Source: an uncultured Pseudomonadota bacterium
GTDB taxonomy: Bacteria; Pseudomonadota; Gammaproteobacteria; Comchoanobacterales; Comchoanobacteraceae
Reading direction: 5' to 3'
Assembly (NCBI GenBank): GCA_913020085.1
Contig: CAJVZW010000001.1
Location: 1-64,000 of the forward strand
DNA: 64,000 bases
The translations under genes were made by a program, and so were the position numbers. The notes below the pieces were generated by a model. The model was not told the origin of the DNA. It did no database searches and worked only from the letters and a program-made list of their open reading frames with translations. Below are positions 7,990 to 16,776 of this stretch, one piece after another; position 1 is the stretch's first letter, and each line of letters starts with the position of its first letter.

Positions 7990-10207
7990 CCAGCTCGACA
8001 CTCTTATTAATGCGAGTCACTTGACGAAAACCCTGAGGAAGAACTTTTCCTCGCGATCCTCTGGCACCACGAGTCGGCTCTATCCTGTTCTCGTCAAGAT
8101 GTAATTTTCTTTGACCAGAAAATAACTCAGCCGATTCACCCTCTGCAATACTGGATATGTGAGATAATGCGTCATAACCTGACTCAAAATCTCCTTTTTT
8201 AAGAGCAATCAACTTCACTCCCCTGCCTTTTGGTAATAAGTTGACCGAATCGGTCTTAATAGTAAGCATTCTTCCCTGCTGACTAATAATCACCAGCTCA
8301 CTTTCCGGGTTAATTTGTGATATTGGCAATATTTTCTCATTTTCTTTCAGCGTGAAAAGACTTTTACCTGCACGCTGGGACACCTGAAGACTTTTACCAA
8401 TTGAGATAAATCCATATCCACCAGTACATGCCAAAAGGTAATGACTATCTCTTGATAATGTTAACACACTGACTATATCTGCAGAAATATCTACAAATTT
8501 GCTGATCGGCTCTCCATAACCTCTTGAACCAGGGAGCTGATGAGCAAGAAGGTTGTAAACTCTTCCATCAAGTGTAAATAATGCGCAGGTATCAGTAGAC
8601 TGGGCATGACAAACAATAGACTGTTTGTCACCAGGGCGATATGTGAGCTTTTTAATGTCTACTTCTGTTGATTTGAAAGAGCGAATCCAGCCTTTTTCTG
8701 AAATTACTATGGTCACTGGATACTTTGGCACAGTGGGTTGAAAGCTTACCACCGGTGTATCTGTCACAGTTACCAGTTGGCAGCGACGATCATCGCCATA
8801 GTTTTTTGAGACATCCTTGATATCTTTAATCAAAAACTGGTCAAATGCTTTTTGGTCAGATAATAAAACTTCTAGCTCTTTCTTTTTCTCCTCAAGCTCA
8901 TTTTTCTCCTTTTCGAGTGCGATATACTCAAGGTTCGCTAATTGCCTAAGTTTCATCTCTAGAATGGCCTCTGCCTGAATCTCACTCAAATCAAATCGCT
9001 CTATCAACGCCAATTTCGGGTTATCATGTTTTCGTATAATTCGAATAATTTCATCGATGTGAATAAATACCAGTAGAAGTCCGTTGAGCACTTCCAGACG
9101 ATGAGATATTTTATCAAGCTGAAACCGTAATTTCCGGGTCACTGTCTCTTTTCTGAACACAAGCCACTCAGATAAAATTGTTCTAATATCTTTGGTAGCA
9201 GGCTTTTGGTTCATTCCAATCATATTGAAATTAACTCTCATACTGCGCTCGATATCTGTAAGAGCAAACAGCGCATTTAATGTTTGGTCCTTATATTTTG
9301 CTACTGATCTAAGTTCAACAACAACACGTACCAAGTGTTCGTGATCACTCTCATCTCTTACGTCTACAATACCCGGCAGTTTCTTGGCTACCATGTTATC
9401 TGCTATTTGTTTTACTACTTTGCTACTCGATGCCTGGAATGGTAATTTATCAAAAACAATACATTTATCTTCTATAAAGTAGTTACCCCTTTGCTTTATC
9501 TGCCCCTGCCCTGTTTTATAAATCTTCTCAATATCTTGAGGCGAGGTAATAATGTCGGCGCCTGTGGGAAAATCAGGGGCTTTTATCAATTCACAAATCT
9601 TTTCAAGCGATGTTTGCGGATGCTTGATAAGTTGTATAAGAGCGTTACATACCTCCTTAATATTATGAGGTGGGATGTCAGTTGCCATACCAACGGCAAT
9701 ACCTGAAGCACCATTTAATAGGATATTGGGAATTCTTGCAGGCAATGAGATGGGTTCATTTAGAGTACCATCAAAATTGGGCTGCCAGCTAACTGTCCCT
9801 TGACTGAGCTCAGAAAGAAGTAACTCAGCGTAGCGAGTAAGTTTTGACTCAGTGTATCGCATTGCAGCAAAGCTCTTAGGATCATCCACAGAGCCCCAGT
9901 TTCCATGTCCATCAATAATTGGGTAGCGGTACGAAAAGTCTTGTGCCATCAATACCATTGCCTCATAGCAAGCACTATCACCGTGAGGATGAAATTTACC
10001 GATTACATCTCCAATAGTTCTGGCAGATTTTTTGTATTTTGAGCCTGCCTTTAGCCCTAGTTCAGACATGGCGTATATAATTCTTCTTTGAACCGGTTTG
10101 AGACCATCTGCAATATGCGGTAGAGCGCGGTCAAGAATCACATACATCGCATAGTCTAAGTATGCTTCTTGTGTATATTGATCCAAGCGGATAGGTTGTT
10201 GTGACAT
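7982..10207 (-). CDS. parC: DNA topoisomerase IV subunit A
   Basis: The 741-residue A subunit decatenates daughter chromosomes with ParE. The breakage-reunion domain contains the quinolone-resistance region [15 protein letters not shown], with the usual Ser and Glu of ParC, and the active-site tyrosine in AAMRYTES. The [23 protein letters not shown] context is ParC-like and not GyrA-like, and the C-terminal region is short, without six clear GyrA-type blades or a GyrA box. It is transcribed leftward from a good promoter at 10232-10260 and overlaps the downstream aromatic permease. The partner parE is not in this window; gyrB is. Confidence 0.96.
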   Translation of the reverse strand: MSQQPIRLDQYTQEAYLDYAMYVILDRALPHIADGLKPVQRRIIYAMSELGLKAGSKYKKSARTIGDVIGKFHPHGDSACYEAMVLMAQDFSYRYPIIDGHGNWGSVDDPKSFAAMRYTESKLTRYAELLLSELSQGTVSWQPNFDGTLNEPISLPARIPNILLNGASGIAVGMATDIPPHNIKEVCNALIQLIKHPQTSLEKICELIKAPDFPTGADIITSPQDIEKIYKTGQGQIKQRGNYFIEDKCIVFDKLPFQASSSKVVKQIADNMVAKKLPGIVDVRDESDHEHLVRVVVELRSVAKYKDQTLNALFALTDIERSMRVNFNMIGMNQKPATKDIRTILSEWLVFRKETVTRKLRFQLDKISHRLEVLNGLLLVFIHIDEIIRIIRKHDNPKLALIERFDLSEIQAEAILEMKLRQLANLEYIALEKEKNELEEKKKELEVLLSDQKAFDQFLIKDIKDVSKNYGDDRRCQLVTVTDTPVVSFQPTVPKYPVTIVISEKGWIRSFKSTEVDIKKLTYRPGDKQSIVCHAQSTDTCALFTLDGRVYNLLAHQLPGSRGYGEPISKFVDISADIVSVLTLSRDSHYLLACTGGYGFISIGKSLQVSQRAGKSLFTLKENEKILPISQINPESELVIISQQGRMLTIKTDSVNLLPKGRGVKLIALKKGDFESGYDALSHISSIAEGESAELFSGQRKLHLDENRIEPTRGARGSRGKVLPQGFRQVTRINKSVELDD

Positions 10208-10231
10208 ATCGATCTCATTGTGATTTTTGAT

Positions 10232-10260
10232 ATTGTATTACCTAAATAGATGTTTGCCAA
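10232..10260 (-). promoter_or_regulatory. Promoter for parC
   Basis: On the minus strand: TTGGCA (10260-10255), 17-base spacer, TACAAT (10237-10232). Both hexamers match consensus at five of six positions, and the spacing is optimal. The predicted leader before the parC ATG is about 18 bases. Confidence 0.68.
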
Positions 10261-10320
10261 TAAAAATTTATTCCTTAAAGTCCAGATGATGTTTGTCTTG
10301 GCTTTAAAATTGTGAGAAAT

Positions 10321-10345
10321 GTCTTATCAACATGTAAGACTTTTT
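10321..10345. repeat. Short inverted repeat with T-tract in the parC-damX intergenic region
   Basis: GTCTTA at 10321-10326 and TAAGAC at 10335-10340 flank an 8-base loop and are followed by five T. It could be a weak intrinsic terminator shape or an operator upstream of damX. No gene reads into it from the left on the plus strand, which argues against a terminator role. Confidence 0.3.
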
Positions 10346-10420
10346 GGGATATTACATACAAACTATTGAGATATAGATAAATTATGTTATTGTCGATATG
10401 TGCTGTTAATGGGAGCCATC

Positions 10421-11629
10421 ATGCACGATGAGGTTACACTACCAAACATTCAAACCCAGAGCTATAGCCCATACGAGCCTTTTTTATATGGGATGTTAAA
10501 AGCTTTCGATTCTGTTTTAGATGAAATTCGGAGCCACGATCTGACGTTAATGCTTGGTAAATCCGGTTATGGAAAAACTACCCATGCAGTATACTCTAGC
10601 TACCACACAGCTAATTCTATTTTGATATCAGCGTGTGCAGGCACGAACCCCGCCAATCTCACAAAAGCTATTTGTGCACACTTTAGAATACCTACACCAC
10701 CTGTTGGTAAGAGTAATCAGGAACGTGTTGATCACATGATTGGGCATCTTAGCGGTGACCCGGTAATAATAATTGATGATGCCGATCAAATGCCTATCGA
10801 ATCGCTGGCTTTGTTATCTTTGTTGGCATCGTGCTCACCAGAGAGCAATGTTCACATTGTCATGGTTGGTTTGCCGACATTAGAGAAAAGATTAAGTTCT
10901 GTTTGCTACCAGGATGTGAACAAATTATCAATCGAGCCAATGTCTAAGGAAGATATTCGATACTGGGTGAAAGACGTTCTTAATCACTCTAACATGTCAT
11001 TTTTGGCTCACAAGATCAGTGATTCCTTTTATGAGAACCTGCATCAACACTCACAGGGAGTACCAAAACAAATTCACCGCTTTACTGAGCCAATGTTAAA
11101 AACAGAAATTATGAGTATCGGAAAAAGTAGAGAAACTAAAAGGAAGCTATCCGCCTTTAGACGCTCCTTTAATATCGCAGCTTCTGTTTCTCTGGTATCT
11201 TTCGCAGGGATGATGTCACAATCTACCTTAATGGCACAAATCAAGACAACCAGCCTGTTTAACAGTAAAGAAAACAAAACGGTTGAAAATAGCACAAAGA
11301 ACATCAGCAGTATTGCCAAAATCCATGCAAAAGTTGAAGAAGATGAGAGATATGTAATTCAGTCGAAAAGTGATTTTATCCAAGTTGGCGCTACCCAACA
11401 GCTTCCTGAGTTGATTAGCTGGTTGTCAAGCAATGCGGGCGATAAGGATAATTTAAGAATCGTAAGAGCAATCAAATCAAACCAACCTTATTACATTGCA
11501 CTTGTCGGGGAGGGAGGCGTTATTCCTCCATTTTCAAAAGCAAGCTGGATAAGAAAATATGATAGTATTGTCCAAGACATCGATGAATTCTCAAACCTTA
11601 CTTCTCATCCCAGTGTAACTAAGGCATAA
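10421..11629 (+). CDS. damX: DamX-like protein: AAA ATPase, membrane helix, SPOR domain
   Basis: About 402 residues from the ATG at 10421, preceded by GGGAG at a good distance (an upstream GTG at 10400 and ATG at 10409 lack this). Counting from the GTG: an ExeA-type AAA ATPase at about 40-240 with Walker A GKSGYGKT (53-60) and Walker B VIIIDDAD (122-129); a modest hydrophobic segment at 257-277; and a C-terminal SPOR-like domain at about 317-394 (YVIQSKSDF...YYIALVG...SWIRKYDSI). This order is that of gammaproteobacterial DamX, an inner-membrane division protein whose periplasmic SPOR domain binds denuded septal glycan. It is not in the usual aroK-aroB-damX-dam setting. Confidence 0.75.
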   Translation: MHDEVTLPNIQTQSYSPYEPFLYGMLKAFDSVLDEIRSHDLTLMLGKSGYGKTTHAVYSSYHTANSILISACAGTNPANLTKAICAHFRIPTPPVGKSNQERVDHMIGHLSGDPVIIIDDADQMPIESLALLSLLASCSPESNVHIVMVGLPTLEKRLSSVCYQDVNKLSIEPMSKEDIRYWVKDVLNHSNMSFLAHKISDSFYENLHQHSQGVPKQIHRFTEPMLKTEIMSIGKSRETKRKLSAFRRSFNIAASVSLVSFAGMMSQSTLMAQIKTTSLFNSKENKTVENSTKNISSIAKIHAKVEEDERYVIQSKSDFIQVGATQQLPELISWLSSNAGDKDNLRIVRAIKSNQPYYIALVGEGGVIPPFSKASWIRKYDSIVQDIDEFSNLTSHPSVTKA

Positions 11630-11630
11630 A

Positions 11631-11659
11631 CTGGCAAATTTCTAATATAAGTATATAAT
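11631..11659 (+). promoter_or_regulatory. Promoter for coq7-tatD-rsmB
   Basis: CTGGCA (11631-11636), 17 bases, then a perfect TATAAT (11654-11659), in the 52-base gap after damX. The coq7 ATG at 11682 is about 16 bases after the predicted transcription start. Confidence 0.6.
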
Positions 11660-11681
11660 TGTATTTTGTTTGGATATTTAT

Positions 11682-12308
11682 ATGCAAAGAAGTTTCAGCG
11701 ACCAGTTAATAACAGCTATTGATGATTTTATATTCGCATCTTTTTCAAACTCCTACCATCACTCTCTTCCCAAGCAGCACAGTGAAACGCTAACCGATCC
11801 AGAAGAAGTAGAGCACGTTGTTGGTTTAATGAGAATTAACCAGGTAGGCGAAGTATGCGCACAGGCTCTTTACAGTGGTGCAAAATTATTTGCAAGACAG
11901 GCAAAGACCTACGATTTTCTTGATGCTGCACAAAAAGAAGAGCTGATCCATTTGTCTTGGTGCAACCGACGTCTTGAGCAACTGAAGGGGCGCCCAAGTT
12001 ACCTTACCCCTTTATATTATTCTGGTGCATTTATTATGGGGGCCGTTGCTGGCGCTATTAGTGACAAAACATCACTCGGATTTGTTGTTGAAACTGAAAG
12101 GCAGGTTGAGAAACATTTATTTTCTCACATCAGCTTGATCCCAAAGCATGATAAAATCACCCTATCCATTCTTGAGCAAATGAAGCTGGATGAAGCTGAA
12201 CATGCTGATAAAGCACTAAAGCTTGGCCCTGCTGATGTTGGAGAAACACAAAAATCAGCAATGGCTTTTGCTGCATCTGTTATGAAAACCTGTGCGTATT
12301 ATTTATGA
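11682..12308 (+). CDS. coq7: Demethoxyubiquinone hydroxylase Coq7
   Basis: A di-iron monooxygenase that performs the last hydroxylation of the ubiquinone ring. The carboxylate/histidine iron ligands are visible in RINQVGEVCAQALY, EELIHLSWC, VVETERQVEKHL and LDEAEHADKA, the two-fold four-helix ferritin-like pattern of Coq7. The ATG at 11682 gives 208 residues; an upstream in-frame TTG at 11670 is less likely. It indicates aerobic ubiquinone-based respiration. The stop overlaps the next start (ATGA). Confidence 0.95.
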   Translation: MQRSFSDQLITAIDDFIFASFSNSYHHSLPKQHSETLTDPEEVEHVVGLMRINQVGEVCAQALYSGAKLFARQAKTYDFLDAAQKEELIHLSWCNRRLEQLKGRPSYLTPLYYSGAFIMGAVAGAISDKTSLGFVVETERQVEKHLFSHISLIPKHDKITLSILEQMKLDEAEHADKALKLGPADVGETQKSAMAFAASVMKTCAYYL

Positions 12309-13090
12309 AAATAATAGACTCTCATTGCCACCTACAAAGCATCGATTTTGACAAAATCAATACCACAGAAGATGCATTTATAAAATCCTGTTTTGACTCT
12401 GAAGAGGGGCTTGATGACCTGCTGTGTGTTTGTATCGAAATTGATGACTTCCCCAACCTTCTCAGAATTGCCAATAAACATCCAAAAATCAGAATCAGTT
12501 TTGGTCAACACCCTAATGATATGGAAACAATCACGTTAAAAGAATTTGAGGCTGCTTGTGAGCAATACCTTTCACATGAGAAAATTATTGCTATCGGTGA
12601 GACGGGTCTGGACTATTATCGAGATGGCAACAAAGATGCCCAGCAACTTATGTTCAGGAGACAGATACAACTTGCTAAAGAACATAAAAAGCCACTTATT
12701 ATCCACACTCGAAATGCTGTTGATGACACACTAAGAATTTTAAAAGAAGAGCGCGCGCACGAAGTGGGTGGTATTTTTCATTGCTTTACAGAATCATGGG
12801 AAATGGCAAAAGCAGGAATAGACCTGGGATTTTATATATCTTTTTCTGGCATTGTTACATTTAAGAATGCTCAAGCGATCAGAGATGTGGTTGAAAAAGT
12901 ACCTTTTGAGCGACTACTTATTGAAACGGATGCTCCTTATTTAGCCCCAGTTCCCCACCGGGGAAAAGTAAACCTGCCCGTATATGTGAACTTTGTTGGA
13001 CAAGAAGTTGCCAAAATCAAAAATACTGACCTTGAAACCATCATAAAACATACCTCATCAAATTTTTATCAGCTGTTTCCAAGAAGCTAA
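12305..13090 (+). CDS. TatD-family metal-dependent deoxyribonuclease (YcfH-like)
   Basis: A 261-residue amidohydrolase-fold protein. Metal ligands appear as DSHCHL at the N-terminus, the GETGLDYY glutamate, PLIIHTRNA, GIFHCFTES and ETDAPYLAP. TatD proteins are magnesium-dependent 3'-5' DNases, active on DNA ends and damaged strands. The sequence is closest in style to the YcfH branch, which differs from TatD proper, but the exact paralogue is uncertain. It sits between coq7 (4-base overlap) and rsmB (1-base gap) in one operon. Confidence 0.92.
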   Translation: MKIIDSHCHLQSIDFDKINTTEDAFIKSCFDSEEGLDDLLCVCIEIDDFPNLLRIANKHPKIRISFGQHPNDMETITLKEFEAACEQYLSHEKIIAIGETGLDYYRDGNKDAQQLMFRRQIQLAKEHKKPLIIHTRNAVDDTLRILKEERAHEVGGIFHCFTESWEMAKAGIDLGFYISFSGIVTFKNAQAIRDVVEKVPFERLLIETDAPYLAPVPHRGKVNLPVYVNFVGQEVAKIKNTDLETIIKHTSSNFYQLFPRS

Positions 13091-13091
13091 A

Positions 13092-14312
13092 ATGAAACAA
13101 TTTGCCGCAGAAAACTGTGTAAAAAAACATATACTACCCCTTGTTGAAGGCAAGTTAACAACATCGCAAATACCTACCTTATCTTCATTTTCAAAAGAAC
13201 TTCTATCTGGAATTTGTCGACATTGGTTGTGTCTCAATCATATTTTAGACTTATCGATGAAAAAAAAGACTACCCATAAGAATCTTCGACTGTTACTTCT
13301 TATTGGTATTTACAGACTTTATCACCAACCATCAAGTGACCCGAAAACTATAATCAAAACATGTATGAAGCTTGCTGAAATCTGGGGGTTATCCCATAAT
13401 AAGCCGCTAATATACGGGGTGTTAAATAGGCAACTCAAAACACCATACAACACCGATGAGTTCTCTGATGAAATTAAATACAGCCTTCCCAGCTGGCTAT
13501 ACACAAAAATATGTAGCGTATTTAAACACAACGCATCTGTCGTTTTGAAAGCTCAGCTAAGACGACCAGACTACTGGATACAAGTATTTAATTCTTCTGG
13601 AATCACAGAAGAAATGCAGATACCTGATAATAACTATCCACTGGCCGCAAAATTTAATAAGCCGGATCATATCACTGCTAAGCAGGGATATGATGATGGG
13701 GCCTGGCAAATCACAGATCTATCAACTCAGATTATGCTTAATTATCTTCCAGAGACGTTAACAACAATTGTTGATGCTTGTTCGGCACCAGGAGGAAAAG
13801 CCATAGGGGTTGCAAAAAAGCATCCTCGAGCAGTTGTAGAGGCGGTTGAGATTGAACTTAAGCGAATCCCTAAGATGGAGGAAAACATCCAGCGTATGGG
13901 TCTTAAAAACATAAATATAATACCAGGTGACTTCCTGACCTACAGTAAAAAAAATGTGGATCTTGTTTGGGTCGATGCACCCTGCTCTGGCACAGGCGTT
14001 TTAAAAAAACACCCAGAGATCAAATACCGCTTGAGTATTGATAAAATTGAACAATATCAAGAACAGCAGCTGAAGCTGCTTGAGCATGCATATCTCTGTG
14101 TTAAGAATCATGGAACCATATTCTACTCAACATGTTCGATACTTGATGAGGAAAATGACGATGTTATTGCATTATTTATTAAAAACCATCCCAAAACGAA
14201 GATACTTTCTCCTCAAAAAAGTGATTACTCAGAGAGTCGTTTATATGGAGAATTATTCTTAATTGACCAGACAAACGGTGGCTATCTCTCAAGGCTTGAA
14301 ATTGATAAATAA
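13092..14312 (+). CDS. rsmB: 16S rRNA m5C967 methyltransferase RsmB
   Basis: A 406-residue protein with an N-terminal NusB-like helical RNA-binding domain (about 1-130) and a C-terminal SAM-dependent m5C methyltransferase. DACSAPGGK is the SAM site, DAPCSGTGVLKKHPEIKY carries the motif IV cysteine, and YSTCSILDEEND the motif VI catalytic cysteine. This is the Sun/Fmu architecture. In many gammaproteobacteria rsmB follows def-fmt; here those genes are about 6 kb away. The gene ends immediately before the DnaA-box cluster. Confidence 0.93.
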   Translation: MKQFAAENCVKKHILPLVEGKLTTSQIPTLSSFSKELLSGICRHWLCLNHILDLSMKKKTTHKNLRLLLLIGIYRLYHQPSSDPKTIIKTCMKLAEIWGLSHNKPLIYGVLNRQLKTPYNTDEFSDEIKYSLPSWLYTKICSVFKHNASVVLKAQLRRPDYWIQVFNSSGITEEMQIPDNNYPLAAKFNKPDHITAKQGYDDGAWQITDLSTQIMLNYLPETLTTIVDACSAPGGKAIGVAKKHPRAVVEAVEIELKRIPKMEENIQRMGLKNINIIPGDFLTYSKKNVDLVWVDAPCSGTGVLKKHPEIKYRLSIDKIEQYQEQQLKLLEHAYLCVKNHGTIFYSTCSILDEENDDVIALFIKNHPKTKILSPQKSDYSESRLYGELFLIDQTNGGYLSRLEIDK

Positions 14313-14571
14313 GCCTGTGCATAACTTTGTGTAAAAATACTGACTATATCCTACAAGAACTTGTTGATAAAGTTATACACAGATCTTATGAAAACGTTAT
14401 AGACAAAGTTATACACAGTTGGTTTTTTTTCTATCATTATGATTACTAATATTTTTATCAGCTTATTATAGTTACTAACAATACTAACTATATACTACTA
14501 TATTCTATATATTATATTGACTTTACTTATTAAACGTATTAAATTTAACCATCAAATCAAAGAGAACACTT
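14313..14571. other. Putative chromosomal origin (oriC): DnaA-box cluster plus AT-rich tract
   Basis: Gene-free 259 bases between rsmB and rpmH. Perfect DnaA boxes (TTATNCACA): TTATGCACA on the minus strand at 14316-14324, and TTATACACA on the plus strand at 14373-14381 and 14409-14417. One-mismatch sites occur at 14328-14336 (minus), 14362-14370 (minus) and 14397-14405 (plus). To the right lies about 130 bases of nearly pure A/T, including repeated ACTA-type triplets at about 14472-14502 that resemble the DnaA-trio element next to an unwinding region. The adjacency to rpmH-rnpA-yidC matches known origins in Pseudomonas-type genomes. dnaA itself is 23 kb away. Confidence 0.65.
14517..14545 (+). 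promoter_or_regulatory. Promoter for rpmH-rnpA
   Basis: TTGACT (14517-14522), 17 bases, TAAATT (14540-14545), inside the AT-rich end of the putative origin. Transcription would begin near 14552, leaving a ~20-base leader with AGAGAA before the GTG start of rpmH. Confidence 0.5.
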
Positions 14572-14706
14572 GTGAAAAGAACTTTTCAACCAAGCAATAT
14601 TAAACGTAAAAGAACACATGGATTTAGAGCTCGCATGCGAACAGCGGGTGGTCGTGCAGTTATCAATGCTCGTAGAAGAAGAGGACGTGCTCGTCTTACA
14701 GCATGA
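14572..14706 (+). CDS. rpmH: 50S ribosomal protein L34
   Basis: A 44-residue, highly basic protein read from GTG at 14572: it begins [19 protein letters not shown] and ends with an arginine-rich tail ([11 protein letters not shown]). This is a full-length L34, identical in layout to other bacterial sequences. The stop codon overlaps the rnpA start (GCATGAG, 4 bases), the classical rpmH-rnpA coupling. Confidence 0.98.
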   Translation: MKRTFQPSNIKRKRTHGFRARMRTAGGRAVINARRRRGRARLTA

Positions 14707-15050
14707 GTGTTAAAAGAGAGTTAACACTATCTCAATCTTCTCTGATCAACCAAATACAAAAAAGTGGCAAAAAGATACGAAGCGATTTTCTAACAATAGC
14801 TCTTGTATCCTCACACAGTCCAGCCATTGCTTGTTTAATCCCTAAGAAGTTTATCCTAAGGGCAAATAAAAGAAACTTGATTAAAAGAATAATACTCAAT
14901 CATTACCGCCAACTTTATATCACACAGCTTGGTAGCACTCACTTGGTTGTTAGAGTCAGTCGGCGACCGAGTAACTTCAGTAGAGAATATCTCAACCAAA
15001 CGGTGGCACAGATTTTTGACAAATTGGTTGATACCGCAAAGCGTAAATAG
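14703..15050 (+). CDS. rnpA: Ribonuclease P protein component
   Basis: A 115-residue basic protein that helps the RNase P RNA process the 5' ends of tRNAs. The RNR-type motif reads [16 protein letters not shown], preceded by ACLIPKKFI where most homologues have a xVSKKVG-type strand, and the N-terminal segment has a shifted [12 protein letters not shown] form. It is divergent but unmistakable in this position. Translation is coupled to rpmH. The yidD gene that often sits between rnpA and yidC is missing: only 100 non-coding bases follow. Confidence 0.9.
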   Translation: MSVKRELTLSQSSLINQIQKSGKKIRSDFLTIALVSSHSPAIACLIPKKFILRANKRNLIKRIILNHYRQLYITQLGSTHLVVRVSRRPSNFSREYLNQTVAQIFDKLVDTAKRK

Positions 15051-15093
15051 TAATGCTTGGTAGCTTAAAATCCCCCTTCGGATTGACGGATTA

Positions 15094-15122
15094 CTGACAT
15101 ATCAGATAAATCATGTTAAAAT
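15094..15122 (+). promoter_or_regulatory. Extended -10 promoter for yidC-mnmE
   Basis: CTGACA (15094-15099), 17 bases, TAAAAT (15117-15122) with an extended TGT at 15114-15116. Each hexamer matches consensus at five of six positions. Start predicted near 15129, 22 bases before the yidC GTG. Confidence 0.68.
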
Positions 15123-15150
15123 CCAGCACAATACTGAATAGGATGGTTGC

Positions 15151-16776
15151 GTGAACTCTAGAAAAATACTCATATATATTGCGCTTGGCATGGTGTCTTG
15201 GCTTTTGGTTTCTTCCTGGCAGGAGTTTCAGAAAGTACAGGCCGATAAAAACAGTGAAGGCAAAGGTGTGGTCGCAAATGTAGTAGAGCCACTGCCTGAA
15301 GTTAAACCATCAGACCTAGTAACATTGAAGGCGCAGGATCAAATCGTCATGATCGATCGTAAAGGCGGGAAAATAGTCCAGACTTACTTGAATCGATATG
15401 ATTTAAAAAAGGGCAGTAAAGAAAAGGTTCACGTTTTTTCAAAAGATCCCACCCATCAACTTTATGCCGCATCTGGATTTACTGGTGATGCAGACTTAGT
15501 GTTTAGTGTATTGAGAAAAGACAAATCACTACTTGTTCTAACAGCAACGGCACCGAATGGTATTGAATACAAGAAAGAATTTAAAGTTGAAAAAGATTAT
15601 ACGATCAGTGTAACGACATATGTAAAAAATCAAACTAAAAAAGATTGGTTGGGACAGGCTTACTCTGATTTCACTGGCAATAATGTGACCAGTATTGGTA
15701 AAGATAAAAAGCTACCTGAGCCGAATAAGTTTATTGCCGGTGAATCTGGATTAAGTAAAAAGAGCGGTTTCTTGGGAGTAAGTACATATACTGGTGCCGC
15801 CTATTACTCCGAGAAAACCCCTTACACCAAACTCACATATGAAGAAATGGCAGGTAATGGTGTTAATAAAAAGCTGAAAAACACCTGGATAGCTCTACAA
15901 AAAAGATATTTTTTGGGCGCGATTGTCCCCCAAAAAGACCAAACATATGAGATTGTTAGTCACTGGAAGTCAGGTTACTTAGGGAGAAGCACAAGTCATT
16001 ACTCTGAGCAATTTAACCTCAGATTACTTGCAACACCTCAGACAATAGGTCCCAATGAGGAGGCAAGTTTTAATGCGGTGATTTATTCAGGGCCAGAGAT
16101 CGTCAATATCCTGTCAAAAATTAGCCCAGGACTTGATCAGACGATTGATTATGGAATGCTGTGGTTTATATCACAAGCTGTATTCTATTTGATGGAGCAC
16201 ATTAATAAAGTGATCCATAACTGGGGATTTACAATTATATTATCAACAGTGTTTATACGGCTGCTCTTTTATCGGTTTCAGGATGCAGGAAACCGGTCAA
16301 TGGAAAAAATGAAAATGATAGCACCCAAGATCGAAGCAATACAATCACAGTATGCTGATGACCCAGAGGCAAAGAATACTGCAATACTGGCGCTCTATAA
16401 AAAGGAGAAAGTAAACCCTATCGGTGGGTGTCTCCCCTTGATAGTTCAGATTCCATTCTACTTTGCCACCTATCATGTTGTTATGGAAGCTGTTCAAATT
16501 CGCCACCAACCCTTTTTGTGGATTAAAGACCTCTCTGCTACCGATCCATATTATATATTACCTGTGGTTCTTGGTGTCGCGATGTTTGTGCAAACAAAAA
16601 TGACACCGGCTTCTCCAGATCCAGCACAAGAGAATATGAAGCTAATTCTTCCGGTTATATTGATGTTTGTATTTATCTCAATGCCTGCGGGAGTGTCTTT
16701 ATATATATTGACTTCTACACTTTTTGGCGTCTTACAGCAGCAAATCACAAGTAAGAAACTAAAAGCTTCTTGGTAA
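15151..16776 (+). CDS. yidC: Membrane protein insertase YidC
   Basis: A 541-residue inner membrane insertase/chaperone, acting alone or with SecYEG. It has an N-terminal membrane anchor (residues 5-21), a large periplasmic beta-rich P1 domain (about 50-330) as in gammaproteobacterial YidC, and the conserved five-helix core starting near residue 335, including the GCLPLIVQIPFYFATYHV segment. The start is GTG at 15151 with AGGATGG upstream. It overlaps mnmE by one base (TAATG). Confidence 0.97.
   Translation: MNSRKILIYIALGMVSWLLVSSWQEFQKVQADKNSEGKGVVANVVEPLPEVKPSDLVTLKAQDQIVMIDRKGGKIVQTYLNRYDLKKGSKEKVHVFSKDPTHQLYAASGFTGDADLVFSVLRKDKSLLVLTATAPNGIEYKKEFKVEKDYTISVTTYVKNQTKKDWLGQAYSDFTGNNVTSIGKDKKLPEPNKFIAGESGLSKKSGFLGVSTYTGAAYYSEKTPYTKLTYEEMAGNGVNKKLKNTWIALQKRYFLGAIVPQKDQTYEIVSHWKSGYLGRSTSHYSEQFNLRLLATPQTIGPNEEASFNAVIYSGPEIVNILSKISPGLDQTIDYGMLWFISQAVFYLMEHINKVIHNWGFTIILSTVFIRLLFYRFQDAGNRSMEKMKMIAPKIEAIQSQYADDPEAKNTAILALYKKEKVNPIGGCLPLIVQIPFYFATYHVVMEAVQIRHQPFLWIKDLSATDPYYILPVVLGVAMFVQTKMTPASPDPAQENMKLILPVILMFVFISMPAGVSLYILTSTLFGVLQQQITSKKLKASW

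Noticed and set aside
14080-14262. Extra frame near the end of rsmB
   Set aside because: Alternative-frame shadow of the RsmB motif VI region, without a ribosome-binding site.
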